A stretch of 19,835 bases of DNA from CAISIP01 sp039934375 (GCA_039934375.1 JBDTMH010000065.1:1-19835), one strand, 5' to 3'. Counted from the first letter of the stretch, positions 1 through 7,270 are shown. The notes: generated by a model from the letters alone, not told the origin. Numbers and translations: made by a program.

Positions 1-653
1 TCGAACTGCTTCTCGCCATCGACATCGGCGATCTCGATGATCGAGACGTCGAACGTGCCGCCACCCAGGTCATACACCGCAATCTTGCGGTCGCCCTTCT
101 CGTTTTTGTCCAGTCCGAAGGCCAGGGCCGCGGCCGTGGGTTCGTTGATGATGCGTTTGACATCCAGGCCGGCGATGCGTCCGGCATCCTTGGTGGCCTG
201 GCGCTGCGCGTCATTGAAATAGGCCGGTACCGTGATGACGGCTTCGGTGACGGGCTCGCCCAGGTAGTCTTCGGCGGTCTTCTTCATCTTGCGCAACACG
301 TCGGCGCTGACCTGCTGGGCCGCCATTGCCTTGCCGCGCACCTTGACCCAGGCGTCGCCGTTGTCGGCTGCGACGATCTCGTAGGGCATCAGCGCGATGT
401 CCTTCTGCACTTCCTTTTCGACGAACTTGCGACCGATCAGGCGCTTGACTGCGTACAGCGTATTGCGCGGGTTGGTCACCGCCTGGCGTTTGGCAGACGC
501 GCCCACCAGCACCTCGCCGTCTTCCTGGTACGCGATGACGGACGGCGTGGTACGGGCGCCCTCGGAGTTCTCGATGACCCTGGGCACGTTGCCCTCCATG
601 ATGGCCACGCAACTGTTGGTGGTGCCCAGGTCAATGCCAATGATTCTTCCCAT
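1..653 (-). CDS. dnaK: Chaperone protein DnaK (Hsp70), N-terminal part, cut by window edge
   Basis: ATP-dependent cytosolic Hsp70 chaperone working with DnaJ and the exchange factor GrpE. About 217 residues of the nucleotide-binding domain are present; the rest of that domain and the whole substrate-binding domain lie beyond the left edge. Seen in the sequence: the phosphate-1 motif at the very N-terminus (GIDLGTTNSCVAI), the VPAYFNDAQRQATKDAG segment, the connect-1 stretch INEPTAAALAFG, and the phosphate-2 motif YDLGGGTFDVS close to the cut. The start is the ATG at 653, with GGAG six bases upstream. It lies 106 bp downstream of grpE on the same strand and has its own sigma-32-like promoter in that gap. 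Nothing is unusual in the visible part, and identity is essentially certain. Confidence 0.98.
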   Translation of the reverse strand, partial: MGRIIGIDLGTTNSCVAIMEGNVPRVIENSEGARTTPSVIAYQEDGEVLVGASAKRQAVTNPRNTLYAVKRLIGRKFVEKEVQKDIALMPYEIVAADNGDAWVKVRGKAMAAQQVSADVLRKMKKTAEDYLGEPVTEAVITVPAYFNDAQRQATKDAGRIAGLDVKRIINEPTAAALAFGLDKNEKGDRKIAVYDLGGGTFDVSIIEIADVDGEKQF

Positions 654-728
654 GTTCTTCTCCAAAATTGCCCGGTTTCTGCGGTTCGCGGCCCGGTGCG
701 AGTTGCTTACAAATCAATCCTGTTCGGA

Positions 729-756
729 AAATGCGGGTATCCGGCGCAAATTCAAG
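729..756 (-). promoter_or_regulatory. Candidate sigma-32 (heat-shock) promoter of dnaK
   Basis: Reading the minus strand just after the grpE stop codon, CTTGAAT (756-750) is followed by a 13-bp spacer and CCGCATTT (736-729). The sigma-32 consensus is CTTGAAA, about 13-15 bp, CCCCATNT, so each box has one mismatch. The expected start point is near 721, giving a leader of roughly 70 nt before the dnaK ATG at 653. It would let dnaK be induced separately from grpE. Recognised by eye only. Confidence 0.65.
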
Positions 757-759
757 GCC

Positions 760-1320
760 TTACTTGGGGCCGGCGACGATGACCAGGGCCGGACGCAATA
801 CCCGGTCGGCGATCAGATAGCCTTTTTGCAGCACGCTGACAACCGTGTTGGCTTCCTGCTCGCTCGGGGCAACTGAAATCGCCTGGTGCTGGTGCGGGTC
901 GAAACGTGCGCCGGCGGTCGGGTTGATCTGCATGACCTTGTTGCGTTCTAGCGCCGACATCAGCTGGCGCAAGGTGGCCTGCGCACCTTCACGAATCTGC
1001 TCCAGCGTCGCATCCTTGAGCGTCAGGCCCGCTTCCAGGCTGTCGATCACCGGTAGCATGTTCTCGGCAAAGGCCTCGATCGCGAATTTTCGGGATTTGG
1101 CGATTTCGTCCTCGGCACGGCGGCGGGCATTCTCGGCTTCAGCCTTGGCGCGCAGGTACTGGTCGGCGAGTTCGGCACTTTTGGCCTGCAGTGCGGCCAG
1201 ATCGGCCTGAGTTCTGGATTGCGCATCCGATTCGTGGGCCGACTGGGCGGCTGCCAATTCTTCGGTGCTCTGGTATTCCTGCGCGGAATTGTGGGGGTCG
1301 GGTTGTTTTTGATCGGACAT
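760..1320 (-). CDS. grpE: Nucleotide exchange factor GrpE
   Basis: Co-chaperone that drives ADP release from DnaK. It is 186 residues, a normal length. The N-terminus is polar, rich in Gln, Ser and Glu, and leads into a long Ala/Glu/Arg-rich helix (about residues 35-80, with QYLRAKAEAENARRRAEDE) that forms the dimeric coiled coil. The C-terminal beta-domain shows the conserved block FDPHQHQAIS followed by VLQKGYLIADRVLRPALVIV. The frame stays open 34 codons upstream of the chosen ATG, but that stretch contains the sigma-32-like promoter and the MSDQKQ start is typical of the family. No good Shine-Dalgarno sequence is visible before it. It lies directly upstream of dnaK, its partner. Confidence 0.97.
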   Translation of the reverse strand: MSDQKQPDPHNSAQEYQSTEELAAAQSAHESDAQSRTQADLAALQAKSAELADQYLRAKAEAENARRRAEDEIAKSRKFAIEAFAENMLPVIDSLEAGLTLKDATLEQIREGAQATLRQLMSALERNKVMQINPTAGARFDPHQHQAISVAPSEQEANTVVSVLQKGYLIADRVLRPALVIVAGPK

Positions 1321-1376
1321 GCTGGAGGGGTCAAAAAGTCGGTGCCAATGGCGGGTTCTTGCGCGTACAGCCCTGT

Positions 1377-1404
1377 ATATGGCGCCAAGGCCGCGCATTT
1401 CAAG
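1377..1404 (-). promoter_or_regulatory. Candidate sigma-32 (heat-shock) promoter of grpE
   Basis: On the minus strand a perfect CTTGAAA -35 box (1404-1398) is followed by a 13-bp spacer and CGCCATAT (1384-1377), a one-mismatch copy of CCCCATNT, then A. The expected start point is near 1369, about 50 nt upstream of the grpE ATG at 1320. The geometry is identical to that of the dnaK promoter candidate, which strengthens both. Confidence 0.75.
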
Positions 1405-1433
1405 AGCCACGGGTTTCATCATCCGCGCCCGGT

Positions 1434-1463
1434 CGCGGGCGCACCGTGCACGCTGCGCCCGCG
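1434..1463 (-). terminator. GC-rich perfect hairpin downstream of the FKBP gene
   Basis: Two perfect 10-bp arms (1434-1443 and 1454-1463) flank a 10-nt loop, starting 28 nt past the FKBP stop codon. The stem is almost all G/C, but no T-run follows it on the minus strand, so it does not meet the usual intrinsic-terminator rule. It may be a Rho-assisted end or an RNA 3'-end stabiliser. It sits between the FKBP gene and the grpE promoter, where an insulator would be expected. Confidence 0.4.
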
Positions 1464-1491
1464 CTGCGTCGGATGCCGTCGGCGCGGCGGA

Positions 1492-1845
1492 TCAGCCGGA
1501 GACGCCGAGCAGTTCGACGTCGAACTTGAGCGTGGCGTTGGGTGGTATCACGCCGCCGGCGCCGCGCGCGCCATAGCCGAGTTCGGGCGGAATCACCAGG
1601 GTGCGGGCACCGCCAACGCGCATGCCGGCCACGCCTTCGTCCCAGCCGCGGATCACCATGCCGGCGCCGAGCGAGAATGCGAACGGATTGCCGCGGTCCT
1701 TGCTGGAATCGAACTTGGCGCCCTGGGTGCCGCCGTTGTAGAGCCAGCCGGTGTAATGCACGGTGACCTGCTGGCCAGCCTTGGCCAGGTCGCCTTCGCC
1801 GGTGGTGGTGTCGAGGTATTGCAGTCCGGAGTCGGTAGTGTTCAT
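1492..1845 (-). CDS. FKBP-type peptidyl-prolyl cis-trans isomerase
   Basis: A small single-domain FKBP of 117 residues that catalyses cis-trans isomerisation of X-Pro bonds; no signal peptide is seen, so it is predicted cytosolic. Family motifs in order: VTVHYTGWLYNGG, a KFDSS segment, PFAFSLGAGMVIRGWDEGVAGMRVGG (the active-site tryptophan region), RTLVIPPELGYGARG and the closing strand LKFDVELLGV. It lacks the inserted chaperone (IF) domain of SlyD-type proteins. It lies upstream of grpE and dnaK on the same strand, a plausible folding-related neighbourhood, but the heat-shock promoter starts downstream of it, so co-induction is not implied. The start codon is the ATG at 1843-1845; its ribosome-binding site is weak. 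Confidence 0.95.
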   Translation of the reverse strand: MNTTDSGLQYLDTTTGEGDLAKAGQQVTVHYTGWLYNGGTQGAKFDSSKDRGNPFAFSLGAGMVIRGWDEGVAGMRVGGARTLVIPPELGYGARGAGGVIPPNATLKFDVELLGVSG

Positions 1846-1924
1846 GGGCGTTTCATGCGGAAGAGATCAGGCTGGCCGCGTACCAGGCACGCTGGTGGCA
1901 CGGCCCTGTGGGCGGTTGGGCGGC

Positions 1925-1947
1925 CCCGCAAGCCTGCGGGCGCAGGC
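1925..1947 (-). other. Two overlapping, mutually exclusive short hairpins after the FAH gene
   Basis: In the 121-bp gap between the FAH stop and the FKBP start, CCCGCA/TGCGGG (1925-1930 with 1935-1940) and GCCTGC/GCAGGC (1932-1937 with 1942-1947) can each form a 6-bp stem with a 4-nt loop. They share bases, so only one can form at a time. No T-run follows. This may be a weak terminator or simply GC-rich sequence. Confidence 0.25.
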
Positions 1948-1966
1948 GGCGCCGACGAGCCTGGGA

Positions 1967-3160
1967 TTATGCCAGCAGTCCGCGCCGGGCCAGGTCGCGC
2001 ATCAGGGCTGCCGTGCCATATGTCCAGGGCGAAGCCTTGTCGGAATGGGTGACCTGGTTGACCAGCATGCCCAGCGCGGGCGTGGCCACCGATACGATGT
2101 CGCCCAGTTCATGGGTGAAACCCTGGCCCGGGCCGTGCCGGTCCTGGGTCGGCGCGAACATGGTGCCCAGATACAGCACGAATCCGTCGGGGTACTGGTG
2201 GGTGCGCGCATGCGGCGAACCCATGGTCTGGTTCACCAGGTCCAGCGGATCGCGGCTGATCATGGCCAGGCTGCTGGCGCCATGCATCTCGAAGCCGCCA
2301 TCGCCGGCCGTCACGCGCATCGCCAGCTCGCAGTTGCGTACGTCGTCGATGCCGAAGTGCTTATCGAACAGGCGGATGAACGGGCCGATCGCGGCCGAGG
2401 CGTTGTTGTCCTTCGCCTTGCCCAGCAGCAGTGCGCTGCGGCCCTCGAAGTCGCGCAGATTGACGTCGTTGCCCAGTGTGCAGCCGCGCGTCTCGCCACG
2501 GCTGTTGACAGCCAGCACCACCTCGGGCTCCGGGTTGTTCCAGACGCTCTTGGGATGCAGGCCGATGTCCGCGCCGATGCCTACCGCGCTCATCGGCTGG
2601 GCCTTGGTGAACACCTCGGCATCCTCGCCGATGCCGACCTCCAGGTATTGCGACCAGACGCCCTGGGCGATCAGCACGTCGCGCAAGCGCGCGGCCTGTT
2701 CCGAACCGGGTTTGACGCTGCGCAGGTTGTCGCCGATGATGCTGATCACCGACTTGCGCACCGCCTCGGCTCGAGCGGCATCGCCACGGGCCTGTTCTTC
2801 GATGACGCGTTCCAGCATCGAGGCGACGAATGTCACGCCGGCGGCCTTGATGGCCTGCAGATCGCAGGGGGCCAGAAACCACGGCGTTGCCGGCTCGCGT
2901 CGCCTGCTGGCCGAGTTGGCCAGGATGCGGGAGGTGTTGCCAATGCGCGGGCCACCGATATCGCGCACGGCGCCGACCGGATCGTCCATTTCGAGCAATG
3001 CAGAGCTGGTCGCAGCGATGCCGGAAATATCGAACACATCGTCGGCGCAGACACGCACCAGCGTGGGGCCCAGGCCCTCGGTCCAGACGCGGCCGATCAG
3101 CACGGCGCGTTCATGGTCTTGCGGCAGAATTTTTTCGGTGCTCAGCAGGGTTTCGATCAT
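1967..3160 (-). CDS. Fumarylacetoacetate hydrolase (FAH) family protein, AraD1-like
   Basis: A 397-residue member of the long FAH branch, which includes sugar-acid dehydratases such as L-2-keto-3-deoxyarabonate dehydratase (AraD1) as well as C-C hydrolases and hydratases of 2-keto acids. Visible family signatures: NNPEPEVVLAVNSRGE (probable metal-binding E211 and E213), LGNDVNLRDFEGRSALLLGK with D232, KDNNASAAIGPF, and a C-terminal FTHELGDIVSVATPALG. The frame is open 51 codons further upstream, but that extension overlaps the preceding regulator gene, so the ATG at 3160 (MIETLLSTEK) is preferred. It lies 37 bp after the HxlR-like regulator on the same strand and probably forms a two-gene unit with it. 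The substrate cannot be told from sequence: a keto-deoxy sugar acid or an aromatic ring-cleavage product are both possible. Confidence 0.88.
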   Translation of the reverse strand: MIETLLSTEKILPQDHERAVLIGRVWTEGLGPTLVRVCADDVFDISGIAATSSALLEMDDPVGAVRDIGGPRIGNTSRILANSASRRREPATPWFLAPCDLQAIKAAGVTFVASMLERVIEEQARGDAARAEAVRKSVISIIGDNLRSVKPGSEQAARLRDVLIAQGVWSQYLEVGIGEDAEVFTKAQPMSAVGIGADIGLHPKSVWNNPEPEVVLAVNSRGETRGCTLGNDVNLRDFEGRSALLLGKAKDNNASAAIGPFIRLFDKHFGIDDVRNCELAMRVTAGDGGFEMHGASSLAMISRDPLDLVNQTMGSPHARTHQYPDGFVLYLGTMFAPTQDRHGPGQGFTHELGDIVSVATPALGMLVNQVTHSDKASPWTYGTAALMRDLARRGLLA

Positions 3161-3197
3161 GGTGGGATAGCGCAAGTGGGTCGGAATGCGACGGGTT

Positions 3198-3509
3198 TCA
3201 GGGCTTTTTCTTGGCCTGGGCGGTGGCCCAGCGAACGGCGAATGCGGGCAATTCTCCCAGACGGCGCAGCAGGTCCACGCCGCTAGCCGTGAGGAAGTAG
3301 CCGTCGTCGCCATGCGACATCAAGCCGGCCTGGCGCATTTCCTTGATGCGCGTGTTCAGCGTATTGGGTGTGATGCCACCGACACTGTCCTGCAACAGGC
3401 GGAAGGTTTGTGGATGGCCGTCCTTGAGCGCCCACAACACGCGGATCGCGTAACGCGATTCCAGCAAGCTGAATAACTGGCTTATGGCTGCCATTTCCTT
3501 GGAGATCAT
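3198..3509 (-). CDS. Small winged-helix transcriptional regulator (HxlR/MarR-like)
   Basis: A 103-residue protein that is essentially a single winged helix-turn-helix domain. After a short N-terminal helix (MISKEMAAISQLFSLLESRY) come the HxlR-like pattern IRVLWALKDGHPQTFRLLQD, the recognition region PNTLNTRIKEMRQAGLM, and a beta-wing DDGYFLTASGVDLLRRLGEL. No ligand-binding domain is present. The ATG at 3509 is set by a clear GAGGAGG eight bases upstream; the longer open frame is rejected. It precedes the FAH gene on the same strand and is divergent from the dienelactone hydrolase gene, so it may control one or both, but that is inference from position only. Confidence 0.8.
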   Translation of the reverse strand: MISKEMAAISQLFSLLESRYAIRVLWALKDGHPQTFRLLQDSVGGITPNTLNTRIKEMRQAGLMSHGDDGYFLTASGVDLLRRLGELPAFAVRWATAQAKKKP

Positions 3510-3826
3510 CCCGCGGTCCTCCTCGACGCACTGATTCTTGTTTGGGACACCAGTGTAGGCGGCCCGATCCCGCGCAACAAGTGAAGTGTGCATGGAACTT
3601 TGTGCCGTGCTGCGATATGTCTGCTCCGACTTCGATAGCTCGCGCCATAACGGTTCCAAGACGTGCGCAGCCGCGACAGATGGCTGGCGGTGGGCCGACC
3701 CCATTCGAGCGCAAGCCCGTGTTCAGGCACACTAGGGTCAACACCGAGAGAAAAATCCTGCACCGGCGCTGAACCATTTGGCGCTCTGCAGGTCTGTCGG
3801 TCTTGACCGCCAGCAAGGAGAGCCCG
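3510..3826. other. 317-bp divergent intergenic region
   Basis: This spans the HxlR-like start and the dienelactone hydrolase start. It holds one candidate minus-strand promoter (3547-3580) and the AAGGAG ribosome-binding site of the hydrolase (3815-3820). Short open frames here show no recognisable protein. I see no convincing plus-strand -35/-10 pair, no RNA gene and no riboswitch-like fold. Base composition is somewhat less GC-rich than the flanking genes, as expected for a regulatory gap. Confidence 0.6.
3547..3580 (-). promoter_or_regulatory. Candidate promoter and operator of the HxlR-like/FAH unit
   Basis: On the minus strand TTGTTG (3580-3575) and TACACT (3557-3552) are separated by 17 bp, a permissible but weak sigma-70 pair. 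A small dyad, ACAC-CA-GTGT (3547-3556), covers the -10 box. The predicted start leaves a leader of about 35 nt to the ATG at 3509. Binding of the HxlR-like protein to this dyad would give autorepression; that is speculation from placement. Confidence 0.3.
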
Positions 3827-4717
3827 ATGCCACGCCTGACTGCCACCGATTTCGACCAGGAACTGCTGATTTTGTTTGATGCCTACGTCCATGGCGGCAT
3901 CGACCGGCGCGGCTTTCTCGAGCGTGCCCAGAAATTTGCGGTTGGCGGCGCCACGGCCGGCATGCTGCTGGCGTCGCTGAGCCCGGATTTCGCGGCGGCG
4001 CAGGTGGTGCCCAAGGACGACAAGCGGCTCCGGACCGAGATGCTGAGCTATTCGTCGCCACAAGGTTCGGGAACCATGAAGGGGTATCTGGCGATGCCGG
4101 CGCGACCCGCCGGCAAGTTGCCCGGCGTGCTGGTGATCCATGAGAACCGCGGCCTGAACCCCCATATCGAGGACATAACGCGCCGGCTGGCGCTGGAAAA
4201 CTTCATCGCGTTTGCCCCCGACGCACTGACGCCGCTGGGCGGCTATCCCGGCGACGAGGACAAGGCGCGCGAACTGTTTGGCCAACTCGACCAGGCCAAG
4301 ACCCGCGAGGATTTCATGATGGCGGCGATGCTGTTGCGCGAGCGGCCCGAATGCAGCGGAAAATACGGCGCGGTCGGCTTTTGCTATGGAGGTGGCGTGG
4401 TGCACATGTTGTCGACCCGGTTGCCCGACCTCGCGGCCGCCGTGCCGTTCTACGGCAACCTGCCGGCGCCAGCAGATGCGGCCCGTGTCAAAGCCCCATT
4501 GCTGATTCATTTTGCCGGCGTCGATGAACGCATCAATGCGGCCTGGCCGGCCTATGAGGCCGCGCTCAAGGCGGCCGGCGCCCGCTACATAGCGCACCAG
4601 TATGCGGGCACCCAGCACGGGTTCAACAACGACTCCACTCCTCGTTTCGACTCCGCGGCCGCCAGTTTGGCGTGGCAGCGCACCGGCGCCTTCTTCAACC
4701 AGCAACTGCGTTCGTGA
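3827..4717 (+). CDS. Dienelactone hydrolase family protein (YghX type) with Tat-like signal
   Basis: An alpha/beta hydrolase of 296 residues. The catalytic triad of the dienelactone hydrolase family is visible: nucleophile C186 in GFCYGGG, D233 in AGVDER and H264 in TQHGFNN, with the oxyanion-side motif VIHENRGLN near 103-111. Upstream, residues 27-60 (RRGFL, then a hydrophobic run and AAAQ) look like a twin-arginine signal, but it follows about 26 polar residues, an arrangement typical of YghX-like proteins. It is therefore probably exported in folded form, or the element is vestigial. The start is the ATG at 3827, with AAGGAG six bases upstream; an in-frame TTG further upstream is rejected. 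It is followed after 44 bp by an oxidoreductase on the same strand. The true substrate is unknown: the family hydrolyses dienelactones, but YghX-type roles are unsettled. Confidence 0.9.
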   Translation: MPRLTATDFDQELLILFDAYVHGGIDRRGFLERAQKFAVGGATAGMLLASLSPDFAAAQVVPKDDKRLRTEMLSYSSPQGSGTMKGYLAMPARPAGKLPGVLVIHENRGLNPHIEDITRRLALENFIAFAPDALTPLGGYPGDEDKARELFGQLDQAKTREDFMMAAMLLRERPECSGKYGAVGFCYGGGVVHMLSTRLPDLAAAVPFYGNLPAPADAARVKAPLLIHFAGVDERINAAWPAYEAALKAAGARYIAHQYAGTQHGFNNDSTPRFDSAAASLAWQRTGAFFNQQLRS

Positions 4718-4761
4718 AATTTCCGACCCCGTAACGGGCGATAAGCCAAAGGAGAGAGAGC

Positions 4762-5655
4762 GTGAAACTGCGACAGATCGGCATGTTGGGATATGGTGAG
4801 GTCGGCAAGACCTTTGCCGCCGGACTGTTGACGGCTGTCGATGGTGTCAGTGCCTGGGACCTGAAGTTCGACAAGTCGCAGACGCGCGACGCCGAGCGCG
4901 CCGATGCGGCGCTGGCCGGCATCCGCGTGGCCGCATCGATGCCGGACGCCTGTGGCAACGCAGATCTGCTGATTTCCGCGGTCACCGCGTCAAATACGCT
5001 GGATGTCGCGCGCGGCGCAGCCGCAGTGTTGCGGCCCGGCACCGTGTACCTCGACCTGAACTCGGCCTCGCCGGGCACCAAGCGCGAGGCCGCTGCGTTG
5101 ATCGAAGCGGCAGGAGGCCGTTATGTCGAGGCTGGCGTGATGACCTCGGTGCCGCCATACGGCATCCGGGTGCCGATGCTGCTGGGCGGCCCGCACGCGG
5201 CTGCGCTGGCCGAACGACTTGTGACCTGGGGCATGGATGCCCGCGTGGTGTCGGACCAGCTTGGCGTGGCCAGTGCCATCAAGATGTGTCGCAGCGTGAT
5301 GATCAAGGGCCTGGAGGCGCTGGTGATCGAAAGTTATGCCACGGCACGCGCCTACGGCGTCGAGGAGCATGTGATTCCGACACTGCAGGAGACTTTCCCA
5401 AGTATCGACTGGCAACAGACCGGCGGCTATTTCTTCGGCCGGGTCGTACAGCATGGCCAACGGCGCGCCGAAGAGATGCGCGAGGCAGCGCATTCGGTGG
5501 CCGAGGCCGGTTTTGAGCCTTTCATGGCGCGGGCCATTGCCGACAAGCAGCAGTGGGTGGCGGATCAGGCCAGGGACGGCCTGTTCCGCGACGTTGCAAA
5601 GGACGCCCCGTGGCAGGACTACGCGGACCGGCTGATCGCCGCGCGCAAGACGTGA
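4762..5655 (+). CDS. NAD(P)-dependent oxidoreductase, 6-phosphogluconate-dehydrogenase-like with DUF1932 C-terminus
   Basis: A 297-residue two-domain dehydrogenase. The N-terminal Rossmann domain starts at once with IGMLGYGEVGKTFA (GxGxxG) and runs to about residue 165, including DLNSASPGTKREAA and EAGVMTSVPP. The C-terminal all-helical part begins near LGVASAIKMCRSVMIKGLEAL and matches the DUF1932-type substrate and dimerisation domain. The GTG start at 4762 is supported by AAAGGAG seven bases upstream. It is probably co-transcribed with the dienelactone hydrolase 44 bp upstream. Family members reduce or oxidise beta-hydroxy acids; a role beside aromatic or hydroxy-acid breakdown is suggested by the neighbourhood but not shown. 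Confidence 0.87.
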   Translation: MKLRQIGMLGYGEVGKTFAAGLLTAVDGVSAWDLKFDKSQTRDAERADAALAGIRVAASMPDACGNADLLISAVTASNTLDVARGAAAVLRPGTVYLDLNSASPGTKREAAALIEAAGGRYVEAGVMTSVPPYGIRVPMLLGGPHAAALAERLVTWGMDARVVSDQLGVASAIKMCRSVMIKGLEALVIESYATARAYGVEEHVIPTLQETFPSIDWQQTGGYFFGRVVQHGQRRAEEMREAAHSVAEAGFEPFMARAIADKQQWVADQARDGLFRDVAKDAPWQDYADRLIAARKT

Positions 5656-5663
5656 GAGCGTGC

Positions 5664-5683
5664 GAGGCAATCGCTTGAGCCTC
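5664..5683. terminator. Short inverted repeat in the convergent gap
   Basis: GAGGC (5664-5668) and GCCTC (5679-5683) form a 5-bp stem with a 10-nt loop in the 26-bp gap between two convergent genes, overlapping the stop codon of the ACT-domain gene. There is no T-run on either strand. It could serve as a weak bidirectional end, but the evidence is thin. Confidence 0.25.
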
Positions 5684-6230
5684 AGCGCGCAGCAGCCGGT
5701 TTGCCTGCGCTGCTGTTGCCGACGAAGCTGATGTCGACCATCAACTCGTTGGCCAGACTCTCCAGTCCGGCCTGCAGCTGATCGATGTCCAGCTCTGTTG
5801 GAATCGTCAGTTGCGCGTCAAGGTGGAACATCTGTTCGCCCGACATTGCGCCGCTGGCGATATGGGTCTTCATCTTGTCGATGCTGACCCCGTGTTCGGC
5901 CAGCCGCGTGGCAATCGAATGGATAATGCCCGGCCGGTCGTGGCCGACCAGTTCCAGTGCGATGCGCCGGGTGCAGGGCGCAGCGCCGTCGTCGTCGGCC
6001 TGCGCCACCTGGATATGCAGATTGTCGGAATCGATGGCGCGCAACGCAGCTTGAAGTGCCGCACGTTGTGCTGGCGGCACCTGCAGATGGACGATGCCGG
6101 CAAACTGGCCCGCGAAGTTGGCCATGACGCTGTCGGTCCAGTTGGCGCCGAACTCGGCCGCCTTGTCGGATAGGGCGCGTACGACGCCGGGACGGTCCGG
6201 GCCGACGACGGTGATGACGAGTGACTGCAT
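5682..6230 (-). CDS. Tandem ACT-domain protein, GcvR-like
   Basis: A 182-residue cytosolic protein made of two ACT domains: first about residues 2-75 (VITVVGPDRPGVVRALSDKA), second about 90-165 (LELVGHDRPGIIHSIATRLA). The GxDRPG turn, where amino acids bind in ACT domains, is present in both. Length and layout match the glycine cleavage system repressor GcvR of E. coli, which works by binding another regulator rather than DNA. There are two in-frame ATGs six bases apart; AAGGAG abuts the first (6236) and lies six bases before the second (6230), so the second is the better start. No glycine-cleavage gene is in view, so the target is unknown. Confidence 0.85.
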   Translation of the reverse strand: MQSLVITVVGPDRPGVVRALSDKAAEFGANWTDSVMANFAGQFAGIVHLQVPPAQRAALQAALRAIDSDNLHIQVAQADDDGAAPCTRRIALELVGHDRPGIIHSIATRLAEHGVSIDKMKTHIASGAMSGEQMFHLDAQLTIPTELDIDQLQAGLESLANELMVDISFVGNSSAGKPAAAR

Positions 6231-6317
6231 GGACATCTCCTTGGGTTGCCGTGAACGGTGTCGGCCGCAGGGCGCACAAGGCCTGCGACTTGCCGACGTG
6301 ACTATCTTACGTGCGCC

Positions 6318-7241
6318 TCATGTCGGCGGCACTGTGCCGCGATGCTTGGCTGGTAACACGGCCGCGAGCGTATCAGCGAGCAAGGTCTGGGTGGCCTGTT
6401 GCGTCAACGTGGCGGGGCGCTGGGCACTGACGGCCAGTGAAATCTGTGCTTGCAAAGGGGGTTCGCGAATGGCGCGCAGCCGGAACAGCGACGGCCTGAC
6501 CGAACTGGCCACGGCATTGCCGGACAGCACCGCATTGCCGGCGCCATCGGCGACCAGGTCCAGGATGGCCGAGACACCGTCGATCTCCAGTGCAATCCGC
6601 GGGCTGCAGCCGATGGCTGCCATTTCGGACTCGACCCGCATGCGGATCGCATTGGGCCGGCTCGGAATCACCAGTGGCAAATCGGCCAGCGCCGCGAGCT
6701 TGATCGGTCCTGTGCCGGTAGCGTGCGCCCGCGACTGGACCAGAAACAGTTCCTCCCGCTGCAGCGCAAGGAGTTCGACATCCGGGCTCGGGCGCGCGTT
6801 GTACAGCAGCGCAATATCGAGCCGACCGTTGACCAGCGATTCCAGCATCGCGCTGGACAAGCCTTCGCTGATGGAAATCGTTGCTTCCGGCATCTGGCGG
6901 TCAAAAGCGCGTGTCAGCGGTACGGTCAGGACCCTGGCCAGGCTGGTGGGCAAACCGACGGCCACGCGCCCGGCCAATGCGCCGCGCAACTTGCCCAGCT
7001 CTTCGCGCGCCCGCTCGACCTGGTGCAGGATACCGCGCCCGTGGGCCAGCAACAGGCGTCCAGCTTCGGTGGGCACGGCGCCGCGACCGTCGCGTGTGAG
7101 CAAGGTCTGGCGCAACTCGACCTCGAGCAGGCGCACCTGGCGGCTGAGCGCCGGCTGTGCAATGCCCAGCGCGGCCGAAGCACGGGTGAATCCACCGAGC
7201 TCGGCGACCCGCACGAAGTATTCGATCTGCCGCAGGTCCAT
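6318..7241 (-). CDS. LysR-type transcriptional regulator, probable activator of the lig operon
   Basis: A 307-residue LTTR: an N-terminal winged helix-turn-helix (residues 1-60, with GGFTRASAALGIAQPALSRQ) and a periplasmic-binding-protein-like effector domain (about 90-300). It is transcribed away from ligJ across a 212-bp gap, the classic LTTR layout. The protocatechuate 4,5-cleavage genes of SYK-6 are controlled by an LTTR (LigR), so the same role is inferred here, with a pathway intermediate as inducer. Neither ATG has a strong ribosome-binding site. The ATG at 7241 (MDLRQIEYF) fits the family start; an in-frame ATG at 7277 would add 12 atypical residues and overlap the operator candidates. 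Confidence 0.92.
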   Translation of the reverse strand: MDLRQIEYFVRVAELGGFTRASAALGIAQPALSRQVRLLEVELRQTLLTRDGRGAVPTEAGRLLLAHGRGILHQVERAREELGKLRGALAGRVAVGLPTSLARVLTVPLTRAFDRQMPEATISISEGLSSAMLESLVNGRLDIALLYNARPSPDVELLALQREELFLVQSRAHATGTGPIKLAALADLPLVIPSRPNAIRMRVESEMAAIGCSPRIALEIDGVSAILDLVADGAGNAVLSGNAVASSVRPSLFRLRAIREPPLQAQISLAVSAQRPATLTQQATQTLLADTLAAVLPAKHRGTVPPT

Positions 7242-7270
7242 GGGTTTCGATGGGGACCAAAAAAATGTGA

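Noticed and set aside
1763..3286. Open frame of about 500 codons on the plus strand opposite the FAH gene
   Set aside because: Shadow of the FAH coding frame; composition (His, Arg, Gln, Ala) is typical of antisense reading in GC-rich genomes.
3598..3846. Minus-strand frames running from the dienelactone hydrolase start into the intergenic gap
   Set aside because: No recognisable protein, no ribosome-binding site, and the regulator start at 3509 has a strong GAGGAGG.
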